In this document: piece by piece, positions 1 to 8,490 of the stretch
Position numbering within the stretch: position 1 is the first letter of the stretch
Layout of the letters: each line of letters starts with the position of its first letter
Source of the DNA: JAIEPM01 sp964546815
Lineage (GTDB): Bacteria > Cyanobacteriota > Vampirovibrionia > Obscuribacterales > Obscuribacteraceae
Reading direction: 5' to 3'
NCBI GenBank assembly: GCA_964546815.1
Contig: CAZJLR010000010.1
Location: 1-64,000 of the forward strand
DNA length: 64,000 nt
The notes under the pieces: generated by a model
What the model was told of the DNA's origin: nothing
What the model saw: only the letters and a program-made list of their open reading frames with translations
The model's database searches: none
Position numbers and translations under genes: made by a program

Positions 1-2380
1 GCTTTTCTTCTGCCACAACCGGCGCTTCGACTGCTGCGGGGACCGGCTTTTCTTCAGCCACAACCGGCGCTTCCGCTGCTGCCGGGACTGCTTTTTCTTC
101 AGCCACAACCGGCGCTTCCGCTGGCACTGGCGAAGGCGCACCAGGCGTTGAACCAACCTGCCGACCTGGGTTTAGCAAGTCCCACATCGAATCGGGACCA
201 ACGCCGGAAAAGGACGCTGCGACATCCGAGCTGATCTCAGGCAGAGCCGAAAAAGGATTTGACGAAGCAATGGCATCGGAAGAAATTTCAGGTTGAACGG
301 CTGAAGTGGCAGCATTGACAGCCGGTTCGACCGGGGCAGCCGCAACGGGCTCGACAGCTGGAGCTGGAGCCGAAGGAGGTGTATCGAGAGCAAAGGGATT
401 AGGTACCGTTGATTTTGCGGGGCTAGGCGAGGCAAAGAGATCATCCATTGCACTTGCAGAGCCGAATGGATTGGAAGCAACGGCAAGAGAATCAGAAGAA
501 GCAGCAGGTTTCTTGCTCAAAATATCATCAAATGGATCAGAAGAAGCAGACTTTGCGGGCTCCTGAACCGCTTGAACGGGGGCTGATTCGGCAGCTTTGG
601 ATTCAGCCAAAGTCGCAGCAGCTGTGGTTTCAGCCTCTGAGGCGATTGGATTTGGCTCAGGAGTTGCAGAGACTTCTGCAATGGGCTCGGCAATGGGCTG
701 ACTTGCAACTGGTTCCACGGCAGCATTTGTTGCTACTGGTTCCACGGCAGCATTCGATGCCAACGGCTCAACAGCCGGTTTAGCTAATGACACATCGGCG
801 AATGGATCTGTCGCAGCAGAAGATGCAGGCGCTTTATCTGCGAAAAGATCAGCAGCCGCTTGCTTTCTGGCTTGTATTGATTCTGCAAAGGGATCTGCCA
901 TGGCTGATTGAGCGGCTTGAAGTGCTTCTGCCAATGCAGACTTATCGGATTCTTGTTTTGTCGGGGCTGGCTCTGCAATCGGCTCTGCAATCGGCTCTGC
1001 ACTAGCAGCCAATTTCGCCTGCACTGAACCGGCAAATGGATCTGAGCTTGCTTGCACTGAATCCGCGAACGGGTCTGCACTCGCAGCCGTTTTTGCCTGA
1101 ACTGATTCGGCAAACGGGTCTGGACTTGAAACCGTTTTTGCTTGCACTGACTCTGCAAAAGGATCTGCACTTGCAGCCGTTTTCGCCTGCACCGATTCTG
1201 CAAACGGATCGGCACTTGCAGCCATTTTCGCCTGCACTGATCCTGCAAACGGGTCGACACTTGCTGCCATTTTTGCCTGCACCGATTCTGCAAATGGATC
1301 AGCACTTGCAGCTGGCGAAGGAGCTGAAGGAGGATCAGCGAACGGGTCTACCACAGCCGCAGGTTTTGCCGGCACGGGGTCAGCGAAGGGATCAATACTA
1401 ACAGCTGGTTTTGCCGGCACAGGATCTGCAAATGGATCTGCCGAACTCGCAGCTGGTGCAAACGGGTTGGAAGCAGGTCCAAAGGGATCTGAACCAGCGG
1501 AAGGTGAAGCGAATGGATCTGCAGCAGCCGGTTTTCGAACCGTATCAATTGGAGCAAAAGGATCGGGAAACGGCTCAGACGAACGTTTTGCGGGCGTCGA
1601 ATCAAGCACAGACGACGAGCTGAACGGATTAGCATCTGCATTGCTTGCAAATGGATTTGAACTCGGACTCGCAAATGGATCAACAGACGGTGCTTTTGGT
1701 GCAGCGGGTTCGGTGCTGACAGCCGGCGCAGCAGCCACTTCTTTAGGTGCCTCAGGCGCGGCTGCGACTTCATCATATGATTTGAAATAGCTGCTCAATT
1801 TTGGCATTTTGGAATCAGCAGGCAATTCCGCCGGATTCCAGAGCGCCAGGACAAACTCAGCTAGCGACATTGGCTTCAACTCTAGCTTAACGTCCATCTT
1901 CACACCAAGTGTGCTCAGGAAGAAGTAGAGTGGGTCAACTTGTGAATCTCTATCACCCGACCCACCGTAAGTTTTCGCCATTCTCCCAAGACTAGATATC
2001 AAATCTTTGGAAAGTTCTTGCTTAAAGTTAGCTCGCAAGCAATAGTAAGCTAGCCCTGCTTCTCTGCCTTCCGAAGCCTGACTTGAAAGCACACCTTCCA
2101 TAAAGCTCATTTCGTAAGTCTTTTCTTCCAACAAATAATTCATTGGAAAATCAGCGTCTTCGCGAAACACTAAACCAACGCCAGACAACTCGAGTTCATC
2201 GGCGCCAGTGATGCCTTCTTTGGCAGGCTTGAACAAAACATAGATATCGCCTATCTTCGTGCTCGCACATTCTTCAGTGGCCCAAGAGTCAGGCGAACCG
2301 GAAATTGACGTATGACAAATACGCAAATATTTTTCAAAGGGTTTTACTTTTAGTTTGGCTAGGGCTGGCATAGTCGTCAT
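1..2380 (-). CDS. DPF/NPF-motif repeat protein, C-terminal part outside the window
   Basis: The minus-strand frame is open from ATG at 2380 to the left edge, giving 793 visible residues without a stop; the 3' end lies outside the window. The first ~195 residues look like a normal mixed globular domain that I do not recognise. After that the chain becomes Ala/Pro/Ser/Val-rich and carries about 17 DPF and 6 NPF tripeptides. Part of this region is a 15-residue repeat close to ADPFAESVQAKTAAS (about 1020-1320). At the very left edge a second 15-residue repeat, APVVAEEKPVPAAVE, begins. No signal peptide or membrane segment is visible. It starts 2 bases after the stop of the upstream coiled-coil gene, so it is probably translated with it. 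In eukaryotes DPF and NPF are linear motifs bound by AP2 ear and EH domains; any parallel role here is inference. Function unknown. Confidence 0.85.
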   Translation of the reverse strand, partial: MTTMPALAKLKVKPFEKYLRICHTSISGSPDSWATEECASTKIGDIYVLFKPAKEGITGADELELSGVGLVFREDADFPMNYLLEEKTYEMSFMEGVLSSQASEGREAGLAYYCLRANFKQELSKDLISSLGRMAKTYGGSGDRDSQVDPLYFFLSTLGVKMDVKLELKPMSLAEFVLALWNPAELPADSKMPKLSSYFKSYDEVAAAPEAPKEVAAAPAVSTEPAAPKAPSVDPFASPSSNPFASNADANPFSSSSVLDSTPAKRSSEPFPDPFAPIDTVRKPAAADPFASPSAGSDPFGPASNPFAPAASSADPFADPVPAKPAVSIDPFADPVPAKPAAVVDPFADPPSAPSPAASADPFAESVQAKMAASVDPFAGSVQAKMAASADPFAESVQAKTAASADPFAESVQAKTVSSPDPFAESVQAKTAASADPFADSVQASSDPFAGSVQAKLAASAEPIAEPIAEPAPTKQESDKSALAEALQAAQSAMADPFAESIQARKQAAADLFADKAPASSAATDPFADVSLAKPAVEPLASNAAVEPVATNAAVEPVASQPIAEPIAEVSATPEPNPIASEAETTAAATLAESKAAESAPVQAVQEPAKSASSDPFDDILSKKPAASSDSLAVASNPFGSASAMDDLFASPSPAKSTVPNPFALDTPPSAPAPAVEPVAAAPVEPAVNAATSAVQPEISSDAIASSNPFSALPEISSDVAASFSGVGPDSMWDLLNPGRQVGSTPGAPSPVPAEAPVVAEEKAVPAAAEAPVVAEEKPVPAAVEAPVVAEEK
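1020..1320 (-). repeat. In-frame 45-bp tandem repeats encoding a DPF unit
   Basis: About six or seven degenerate 45-bp units encode a 15-residue repeat, consensus roughly (A/V)DPFAESVQAK(M/T)AAS, inside the DPF/NPF protein. One unit is shortened (DPFADSVQASS). Third codon positions vary between units while the protein sequence is kept, which suggests selection on the peptide. Confidence 0.8.
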
Positions 2381-2382
2381 GT

Positions 2383-3696
2383 TTAAGCTCCCTTCTTGCC
2401 GGATTCACCGAAAAGAGCATTGGTTTCGACTATCTGCTTTTCCAATCTTTCCAGTTGCTTAAGCAACTCTTCTTCTCGTTGAACACAAATCTGATCTTGC
2501 GCTTTAAATGTATCTTTGAGCTGAATTTTAAAGTCAGCATGCAAATCGGCGAAACTTTTCTCTGCCCCAGCGCTCAATTTTGACAGTCCTTCTGATTGCG
2601 TTTTCAATAAAGTTGATAGCTTTTTGTTCAAATCATCCGCAACACCTTTAAGCTCAACAGCAATTTCATTGAACGAGTCTTCGATACGGCTTCGCCCCAA
2701 ACCACTAGCATCGCCGTCAGACAGCAGTGCAGTATAAATTGCATCAGCATTAGAACGATACACCACATCACGATCAGTCATTGACTGTTTTTGCTGTTTG
2801 AGCAGTTCATTACTTAGCTCGCGAAAATCCTCAAATGTCTTATTCAAAGCTGCCATACGCGATTGAAAATTTGACTCAAACTCAAGCACTGGATGCTTGC
2901 TAACAAACTCCAATCTATCTGCAGTCGAAGCCAAAACCTCTCCGCGAATTTGGTCCATCTTCTTTTCGGCGCTAATGCAGGGGTCACGCATTTTATCAAA
3001 CTCTTCCTTTATAAGGAGGTTTGCATGCAAGGCCAAGTCATCGGCTTCTGCATTTAACTTTGCCGACTGACGGCGAAACAAATTTTCCATCGTTGCGGCA
3101 ACTTCAGCGCGCTTGCGTTCAGCATCTTGAATTACTTGCTTGAAAGTCTCACCGAGCACAGCAGTCAATTCGTACTGTTTGATTGATAGCCTTGCCTCAA
3201 CATCTGATTCCGACTGAATAAGAACAGCTTGATTTGCTTTGCAAATATTCTCCAACTCAGTCTGCATTCGATATGACTCAGTGCTGATATTGCGTCTATC
3301 AGACTGAGAGTCTTTTTCAAGTTGCAAAAGAACAAGATCTAGCCTTTCAACAGAGCCATCCAAAGCAACTGTTTTGCTGCGCTCAAGCTGCGTCATTACA
3401 GCGCCGGACTGAGCTTTCAACGACTCCTTCGCGCCATTTTCAAAACTGCGATTGTCTTCACTTGCCTGCATAAGAGACTGCCGCATTTCTTGCAGCAGGT
3501 GCTCGGCGCGAGAGTTCATCTCAGATATCAAAGTGTTCTCAGTGGCTTTCATTTTTGCATCAGCCGCCTCGCCCTGAGTGGCTGATGCCGTGCTGGCAAT
3601 TTGCTCAGCCCTGGCCAAAGTAGCTTTTCGCTTTTCTGCGAGAAGCTCGAGTTTTGAGAAACCTTCGTCAACTATGTCTTTGAGACTCTTGCCCAT
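2383..3696 (-). CDS. Long coiled-coil protein, second gene of operon
   Basis: This gene encodes 437 residues, almost entirely charged amphipathic helix rich in Glu, Lys, Gln and Leu with few Pro or Gly, predicting a long coiled coil. There is no signal peptide or transmembrane segment, so it is likely cytoplasmic. The ATG at 3696 follows an AGGA with about 9 bases spacing. It lies 11 bases after the stop of the upstream coiled-coil gene and 2 bases before the DPF/NPF gene. Its build (scattered Ser/Thr/Gln in a helical rod) resembles the helical part of chemoreceptors or apolipoprotein-like bundles, but no receptor signalling hairpin is apparent. I do not recognise a family. A structural or scaffold role together with its two neighbours is inference. 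Confidence 0.8.
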   Translation of the reverse strand: MGKSLKDIVDEGFSKLELLAEKRKATLARAEQIASTASATQGEAADAKMKATENTLISEMNSRAEHLLQEMRQSLMQASEDNRSFENGAKESLKAQSGAVMTQLERSKTVALDGSVERLDLVLLQLEKDSQSDRRNISTESYRMQTELENICKANQAVLIQSESDVEARLSIKQYELTAVLGETFKQVIQDAERKRAEVAATMENLFRRQSAKLNAEADDLALHANLLIKEEFDKMRDPCISAEKKMDQIRGEVLASTADRLEFVSKHPVLEFESNFQSRMAALNKTFEDFRELSNELLKQQKQSMTDRDVVYRSNADAIYTALLSDGDASGLGRSRIEDSFNEIAVELKGVADDLNKKLSTLLKTQSEGLSKLSAGAEKSFADLHADFKIQLKDTFKAQDQICVQREEELLKQLERLEKQIVETNALFGESGKKGA

Positions 3697-3707
3697 TTCA
3701 CTGTTTC

Positions 3708-5078
3708 CTACGAATCAAAATTCATTGCATCATGCAGCTCGCGAGCTTCAGCCACAAGCTGTTCTAGAGCATCACCTTTTTGGCTAAGCTCATCCAATTC
3801 CTCACAATAAACCCGTGCATACTCGATGACGCTCTTGCGACAATCGTTGAAGCTAGCTTCCACTTGCCCGCACGCGCTTTGGCTTGTCGAGTTGAGATTA
3901 GACCTGAACTCGGCAATGCCATGTTCCATTGTGTTGCCAGCCGCAACCAGCACGTCTTTGGAAGTCTTGCGGACTTCCTTTTTGATTTTGTCGAAAAATG
4001 CGTCAACTTGAGGCAACTCGTCGGCAACAGATTCATTTTCTGCTTTTGCCGGTTTGGCGGCACGCGCCTCTTTTTCAAATCGATTTAGCAAAGCAACAGC
4101 TTTATCATTGTATTGATCAATATATGTACGAAGCAAACTATACAATTGAGAACGTACAGTGACAATTTTGTCGTCAGTGTCTTGTGCTAAAGATTCAATT
4201 TCGGTTCTATAAACCAGAGCCAAATTATTGACCATACTTTCGTGCATTCGCAAACGCATATCAGCTAGCTGACGGCAAGAATCGGAAAAGGTTACAGGAG
4301 CCTTTTCTACAAAATCCATTTGAACTTGAATTTGCGGCCGAGCTTTCTCTTGCACAGACGAAAGTGTTTGTACTCGTTGTTCAATTTTTTCAGCTTGAGC
4401 TTTGACTATTTCTTCAACAGTGAGGTCGACAGATTTGACGTAAGCTATGCCGACTTTATCCAAACGTTCTTTGAGTTCATTGCTGTGTTCGACCAGTTTT
4501 GCGACACTTGCAGTAGACTCTTGCGCCATCAATGTTTGTTGTAGTTCCTTGAGATTTTCAAGCTCTTTCTTTTCATCTCTTGCTTTATTGCGAACAGCCT
4601 CTAGCTGCTCACCAAGCTTCTCGCGCGACGTCATTCTCAAAATAGTCACCGACTGAGTCACTTCGGTTTCTTTTTGTCCAAGCTGAGTTTTAAATTCAGC
4701 AAGGTGCTTTTTAACGTCCTCTTTCAGACTGTTGAGATGCTCGTTCAATTTTTCGTTGAGCGAATCTTTGAGATTTTTGCTCAGACCCTGCAGCACTTTC
4801 AATTCTTCCTGCCGCAAAGCGGTAAGTTCCGCAAGGACAGATTCCTTTTCGGCAGACATACCTTCCAGCTGAGCCTGAACCATCAATTCAGCCTGGCGAC
4901 TGATATCAGCCAGAGCATCATTGATCTTATTGTCAAGAGAAGCGTTTAATTTGTTCGCTATCTCAGAAGTTTCGTTGAGTTTTCTGGTCATCTCTTTCGA
5001 TGCGCGAGCAAGTGCCTCAAGCATTTGCCGAGCAGGGGAAGTTCCAGTTTGAGTTTCGTCTACAGTGGGTTCCGACAC
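3708..5078 (-). CDS. Long coiled-coil protein, first gene of operon
   Basis: The 456-residue product starts at GTG 5078. A short acidic N terminus (MSEPTVDETQTGTSPARQ) is followed by near-continuous charged helix with heptad character to about residue 440. No signal peptide, membrane span or catalytic motif is visible. A short linker rich in Ala, Lys and Pro (RAAKPAKAENESVADELP) breaks the helix at roughly residue 340. Composition and length are very like the downstream coiled-coil gene, so the two could be distant paralogues or obligate partners. It leads a three-gene operon and is divergent from the LysR gene. I cannot assign a function; a cytoplasmic filament or scaffold is a guess. Confidence 0.8.
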   Translation of the reverse strand: MSEPTVDETQTGTSPARQMLEALARASKEMTRKLNETSEIANKLNASLDNKINDALADISRQAELMVQAQLEGMSAEKESVLAELTALRQEELKVLQGLSKNLKDSLNEKLNEHLNSLKEDVKKHLAEFKTQLGQKETEVTQSVTILRMTSREKLGEQLEAVRNKARDEKKELENLKELQQTLMAQESTASVAKLVEHSNELKERLDKVGIAYVKSVDLTVEEIVKAQAEKIEQRVQTLSSVQEKARPQIQVQMDFVEKAPVTFSDSCRQLADMRLRMHESMVNNLALVYRTEIESLAQDTDDKIVTVRSQLYSLLRTYIDQYNDKAVALLNRFEKEARAAKPAKAENESVADELPQVDAFFDKIKKEVRKTSKDVLVAAGNTMEHGIAEFRSNLNSTSQSACGQVEASFNDCRKSVIEYARVYCEELDELSQKGDALEQLVAEARELHDAMNFDS

Positions 5079-5398
5079 TTGTTTCGTCCAACAAAGAGCC
5101 TATCCCCAACCTTATGCCCAGACTAAATCAAAACATTGTCTAGTTCTGGTTTCCAAGCGATGATTTGCAAACTATCAGACGCTGCCAGGCTCTCATATAA
5201 TAAGGAACAGAGATGCAACAATCTAGCAATGGCGCGCGTTTACGGTGACTGCATTGCTATCCAAGCGAAATTTGGCAGAAAAGTTTCTGTAACTTTTGTT
5301 TGAAACTTAGGCCAAAACGTCCAGGCGATTAAGCAAGACGCGGTTGCCTAAGCAGTCTCGAGCTTGCATCCGCCCAACGCATAGTTTATATTTCACGC
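5079..5398. other. Divergent intergenic region
   Basis: This 320-base gap separates the minus-strand coiled-coil operon from the plus-strand LysR gene and should hold promoters for both. I see AT-rich patches, including a TATAAT-like hexamer near 5196, but no convincing operator palindrome, RNA gene or small ORF. The best promoter candidate is the one just upstream of the LysR start. Confidence 0.5.
5364..5392 (+). promoter_or_regulatory. Candidate sigma70-type promoter of the LysR gene
   Basis: TTGCAT (5364-5369) and TATATT (5387-5392) are separated by 17 bases. Transcription would begin about 6-8 bases later, at or next to the ATG at 5399, which would make the mRNA leaderless. The absence of a Shine-Dalgarno sequence before this ATG agrees with that reading. 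This is pattern matching only. Confidence 0.35.
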
Positions 5399-6292
5399 AT
5401 GCGCGAAGTGAATATCGGTTCGGTCGACCTCAACTTACTTGTTGCTCTAAAGGCTTTACTAGACGAGCGGCACGTCACTCGCGCCGCAGAAAAAATCGGG
5501 CTGAGTCAGCCGGCGATGAGCCGCGCGCTCGGGCGCTTGAGAGTGCTTTTTAAAGACCCATTGCTGGTGAAAGGCGCGGGCGGCATGACATTAACCGCAA
5601 GAGCAAGCGACCTGCAACAGCCACTCCAAAACATTTTGAGCGAAATCGGCCAAATCATTAGCACGCCCAATGTTGAACCAGCAAACATGAAAGCGGAAGT
5701 CGTGATAGCGACTCGCGACTTTGAAATGGCATCGGTATTACCCGAAGTAATCAGACGAATAACCGCTGAAGCACCCGGTCTCACGTTACGCATAATTCCG
5801 CTGGTTGGCGACGACCTGAGTCCGCTAGAACAACACGAAGTTGATTTTGTGATTGCCGGAACAGACAGTAACTCAGCTTCACTCAGCCGGAAAGTATTGT
5901 TCAAGGACAATTTTTGCTGTCTCGTCTCAGCAGACAACCCAGTCTTGAAGCAAAAGTTCAGCATGGAAAAATTTCTTGCAATGAGACATTGCCTCATCAC
6001 TATCACAGACTTCCGCCCTGGCGTGGTAGACAGGTTTTTGGCTGAACGTGGGGAACAACGCCATGCAGTTGTTCGCGTGCCGCATTTCCTTGCGGCATCT
6101 TATTTGATTGAAAATTCCGATTTCATTGTTACTGTGCCAAGAAAATTAGGTGCTTTGCTTTCGCAGCAAAAGAAGCTTGCGATGATTGACCTTCCATTTC
6201 AGGTTTCCAGCTTTGCAATTTACTTGTACTGGCACAATCGCAATCAGAATAACCCTATTCACACATGGCTGCGGAAAATGATCAGGGCATAA
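5399..6292 (+). CDS. LysR-family transcriptional regulator
   Basis: The 297-residue length is standard for the family. Residues ~8-66 form the LysR winged helix-turn-helix (VDLNLLVALKALLDERHVTR, then AAEKIGLSQPAMSRALGRLR), with the usual LF.DPLLVK wing. Residues ~95-295 are the periplasmic-binding-protein-like effector domain. LysR proteins bind DNA as tetramers and usually regulate a divergent neighbour plus their own gene; here the divergent neighbour is the coiled-coil operon, so that operon is a reasonable but unproven target. The start is set by the family's N-terminal pattern; no Shine-Dalgarno is visible. The effector cannot be told from sequence. Confidence 0.93.
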   Translation: MREVNIGSVDLNLLVALKALLDERHVTRAAEKIGLSQPAMSRALGRLRVLFKDPLLVKGAGGMTLTARASDLQQPLQNILSEIGQIISTPNVEPANMKAEVVIATRDFEMASVLPEVIRRITAEAPGLTLRIIPLVGDDLSPLEQHEVDFVIAGTDSNSASLSRKVLFKDNFCCLVSADNPVLKQKFSMEKFLAMRHCLITITDFRPGVVDRFLAERGEQRHAVVRVPHFLAASYLIENSDFIVTVPRKLGALLSQQKKLAMIDLPFQVSSFAIYLYWHNRNQNNPIHTWLRKMIRA

Positions 6293-6362
6293 GCATTGCC
6301 GGGTCTTGAATTCCAAATCGTCAATTCGTTTCAGTCAATAAAGTACAATATACAAGAGCGTC

Positions 6363-8474
6363 GTGGAGCAAACTGTGAGCGATCTTGACAGCGGGACACT
6401 CAGGTGCCCGAATTGCCAGAAAGAATATCCAGAGGGCTACACAAACTGCCCCTACGATAGCTGCGTTTTGCAATCAAATCAGCTAATCGAAGATCCGCTC
6501 ATTGGGAAAGTTTTTGCTGAAAAATACGATGTCCTCTCGCTGCTTGGCGAGGGCGGCATGAGCCGAGTGTATAAAGCCAGGCATAAATTTATGAAGCGTA
6601 TTGTTGCAATCAAGTTATTGCACGAAAGCGCAACAAGAGACCTCACCGCAAAAGATCGCTTCCAGCAGGAAGCAGAGGCAGCTAGCGCACTCAGTCACCA
6701 AAATGTAGTCACTGTTCACGACTTCGGGTTCACGCCCAACGGGCAAGCATTCCTGGTGATGGACTGCCTTGAAGGCAAAGCCCTTGATGCGTTGCTTGAA
6801 GAAGCAAACTATTCATTGCCTCTGGCAGAGCTGATAGACATTTTCACCCAGGCACTCGACGGACTTGAGCACGCCCACAGAAAAGGAATTGTACACCGAG
6901 ATATTAAGCCATCAAATTTGGTAGTGCTAAAGCAGGAAGATGGCACCGACCTGGTTAAAATCGTAGACTTCGGCATTGCGAAAGTTCTTGTACCCCAGGA
7001 AGGGGAAAAACAAAGACAGCTTACTCAAGCCGGAGAAATTTTCGGCTCGCCTGCATACATGAGCCCCGAGCAGTGCAGCGGAAAAGCACTCGATGGGCGT
7101 TCAGACCTTTACTCATTTGGCTGCATGATGTACGAAGCAATGTCGGGGCAACTGCCACACATCGGCGATAACTTCATCAACACAGTAGTGAAGCACATCA
7201 ATGAAGAGCCGAAGAGCATCGCAGAAGTTTCACCTAACGCAAGGGTTCCCTCGCACATCGAAGAAGTCATAATGAAGTGTCTTGCAAAAAAGCCGGACGA
7301 CAGATATCGAACGGCAGTTGAACTCAAACAAGCATTGCTAGATGCAGCATTTGCATCGGGGGTTAAGGGACTGCGATTTGGCGCCGTTCAAGAACCAAAG
7401 TCATTTGGAGCAACAAGCGCGCAAACACGTGCCACCATATCCCTAACAGAAATGAAAGTCACGCAAACTTGGCGGCTGAAACTTTCAGTTACTATTGCTT
7501 TCTTTGTTGTAATTCTGGCAGGCATCGCCGCATGGATGTTTCTTTATCCTGGGCCAGAGGGAGACAAAGGTACTCCATTTAACAAAATGAGCTGGCAAGC
7601 ATGTTTATCAAGCGCCGACTCTTTAGACCAACAACAACGCTATCCAGAAGCAGTCAAAGAATTAGAAAAAGCACGAAAAATAGCAGAAACAAAATTTGAA
7701 GACCATCAAAATCGGCTCGAATTGACGTTAAACAAGTTAGCATTAGAGTATGGACTAGCTCACGACTATGCCGGTCAAGAATCAGCAAACAAGCAGGTAA
7801 TAAAAATAGGTGCGGAGCGCGTTGGCAGAGAATATGAAATTCTGATGCGAATGCTTGGTGAATGGGAAAGCCCTACTAACAGTGATACGAAGGCACAAGA
7901 AAGAGCCCTACAGGCAATTGCTTTCGCTGACAGAATCGAACACTGTGCAGATAAGCTCTATAATGTTTCACGAGAGAGAGAAGAGATATTACTTCGAAGA
8001 GCCATCAAGGTTTTTGCTCAATTGGAAAGCATTGATTGGAGAATTTGCGAAAAACTTCGCATAAGCTTGGCGGAGTGCTACCATGTCCAACAGCGCTTCG
8101 GAAAGCAAAGAGAGCTTCTGGAAGAAGCTGTGAAAAACTGCCCTGAAGACCCTGTAACGACAGAGGGGTGGCGTACAAAAATTCAAGCAAAGTTATTATT
8201 GGCTCAACTTGACAGAGACGAAGCAGTTGACGAGAAACGACTGAATTGCGCAAGAAAAAATTCAGAAGAAGTTCTAACTTTGCTGCAAGAAAAGTTGCCT
8301 TCAGACAAACAACTTATGCGAGACACAATGAATACCATTGCAGTTGTTTATCGCCTTTATCACACAAAAGAATTTGATGAAAAGGCGTTAGCTATCGAAA
8401 ACAAATCAAAGACTCTGGAAAACCAACTGGACACACAGGCGGCAAAGAATCCAGAAGACGATTCAACCAACTAG
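6363..8474 (+). CDS. Membrane-anchored Ser/Thr protein kinase with zinc ribbon and helical repeats
   Basis: This is a 703-residue Hanks-type kinase. A zinc ribbon comes first (Cys15, Cys18, Cys29, Cys34), then the kinase domain at ~55-330. Visible motifs are the glycine loop LGEGGMSRVY, ATP-binding Lys84 (VAIK), HRDIKPSN at 178-185 and DFG at 202-204, all intact, so it should be active. One transmembrane helix lies at ~374-395. The remaining ~300 residues are helical with a TPR-like look and would be on the far side of the membrane, possibly as a sensor or docking part. GTG at 6363 is taken as the start; a second GTG lies four codons in. A kinase of very similar layout, without the ribbon, is at 59955-62069. 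Substrates are unknown. It converges on the next gene with a 16-base gap. Confidence 0.93.
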   Translation: MEQTVSDLDSGTLRCPNCQKEYPEGYTNCPYDSCVLQSNQLIEDPLIGKVFAEKYDVLSLLGEGGMSRVYKARHKFMKRIVAIKLLHESATRDLTAKDRFQQEAEAASALSHQNVVTVHDFGFTPNGQAFLVMDCLEGKALDALLEEANYSLPLAELIDIFTQALDGLEHAHRKGIVHRDIKPSNLVVLKQEDGTDLVKIVDFGIAKVLVPQEGEKQRQLTQAGEIFGSPAYMSPEQCSGKALDGRSDLYSFGCMMYEAMSGQLPHIGDNFINTVVKHINEEPKSIAEVSPNARVPSHIEEVIMKCLAKKPDDRYRTAVELKQALLDAAFASGVKGLRFGAVQEPKSFGATSAQTRATISLTEMKVTQTWRLKLSVTIAFFVVILAGIAAWMFLYPGPEGDKGTPFNKMSWQACLSSADSLDQQQRYPEAVKELEKARKIAETKFEDHQNRLELTLNKLALEYGLAHDYAGQESANKQVIKIGAERVGREYEILMRMLGEWESPTNSDTKAQERALQAIAFADRIEHCADKLYNVSREREEILLRRAIKVFAQLESIDWRICEKLRISLAECYHVQQRFGKQRELLEEAVKNCPEDPVTTEGWRTKIQAKLLLAQLDRDEAVDEKRLNCARKNSEEVLTLLQEKLPSDKQLMRDTMNTIAVVYRLYHTKEFDEKALAIENKSKTLENQLDTQAAKNPEDDSTN

Positions 8475-8490
8475 AAATGCAAAAGCACTC

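Noticed and set aside
1020..1320. CRISPR array
   Set aside because: The 45-bp repeats are degenerate, contiguous, in frame and have no unique spacers; no cas gene is near.
172..1790. Open frames on both strands over the DPF repeat region
   Set aside because: They are other-frame readings of an in-frame repeat. The real gene is the minus-strand frame starting at 2380, which stays open to the left edge.
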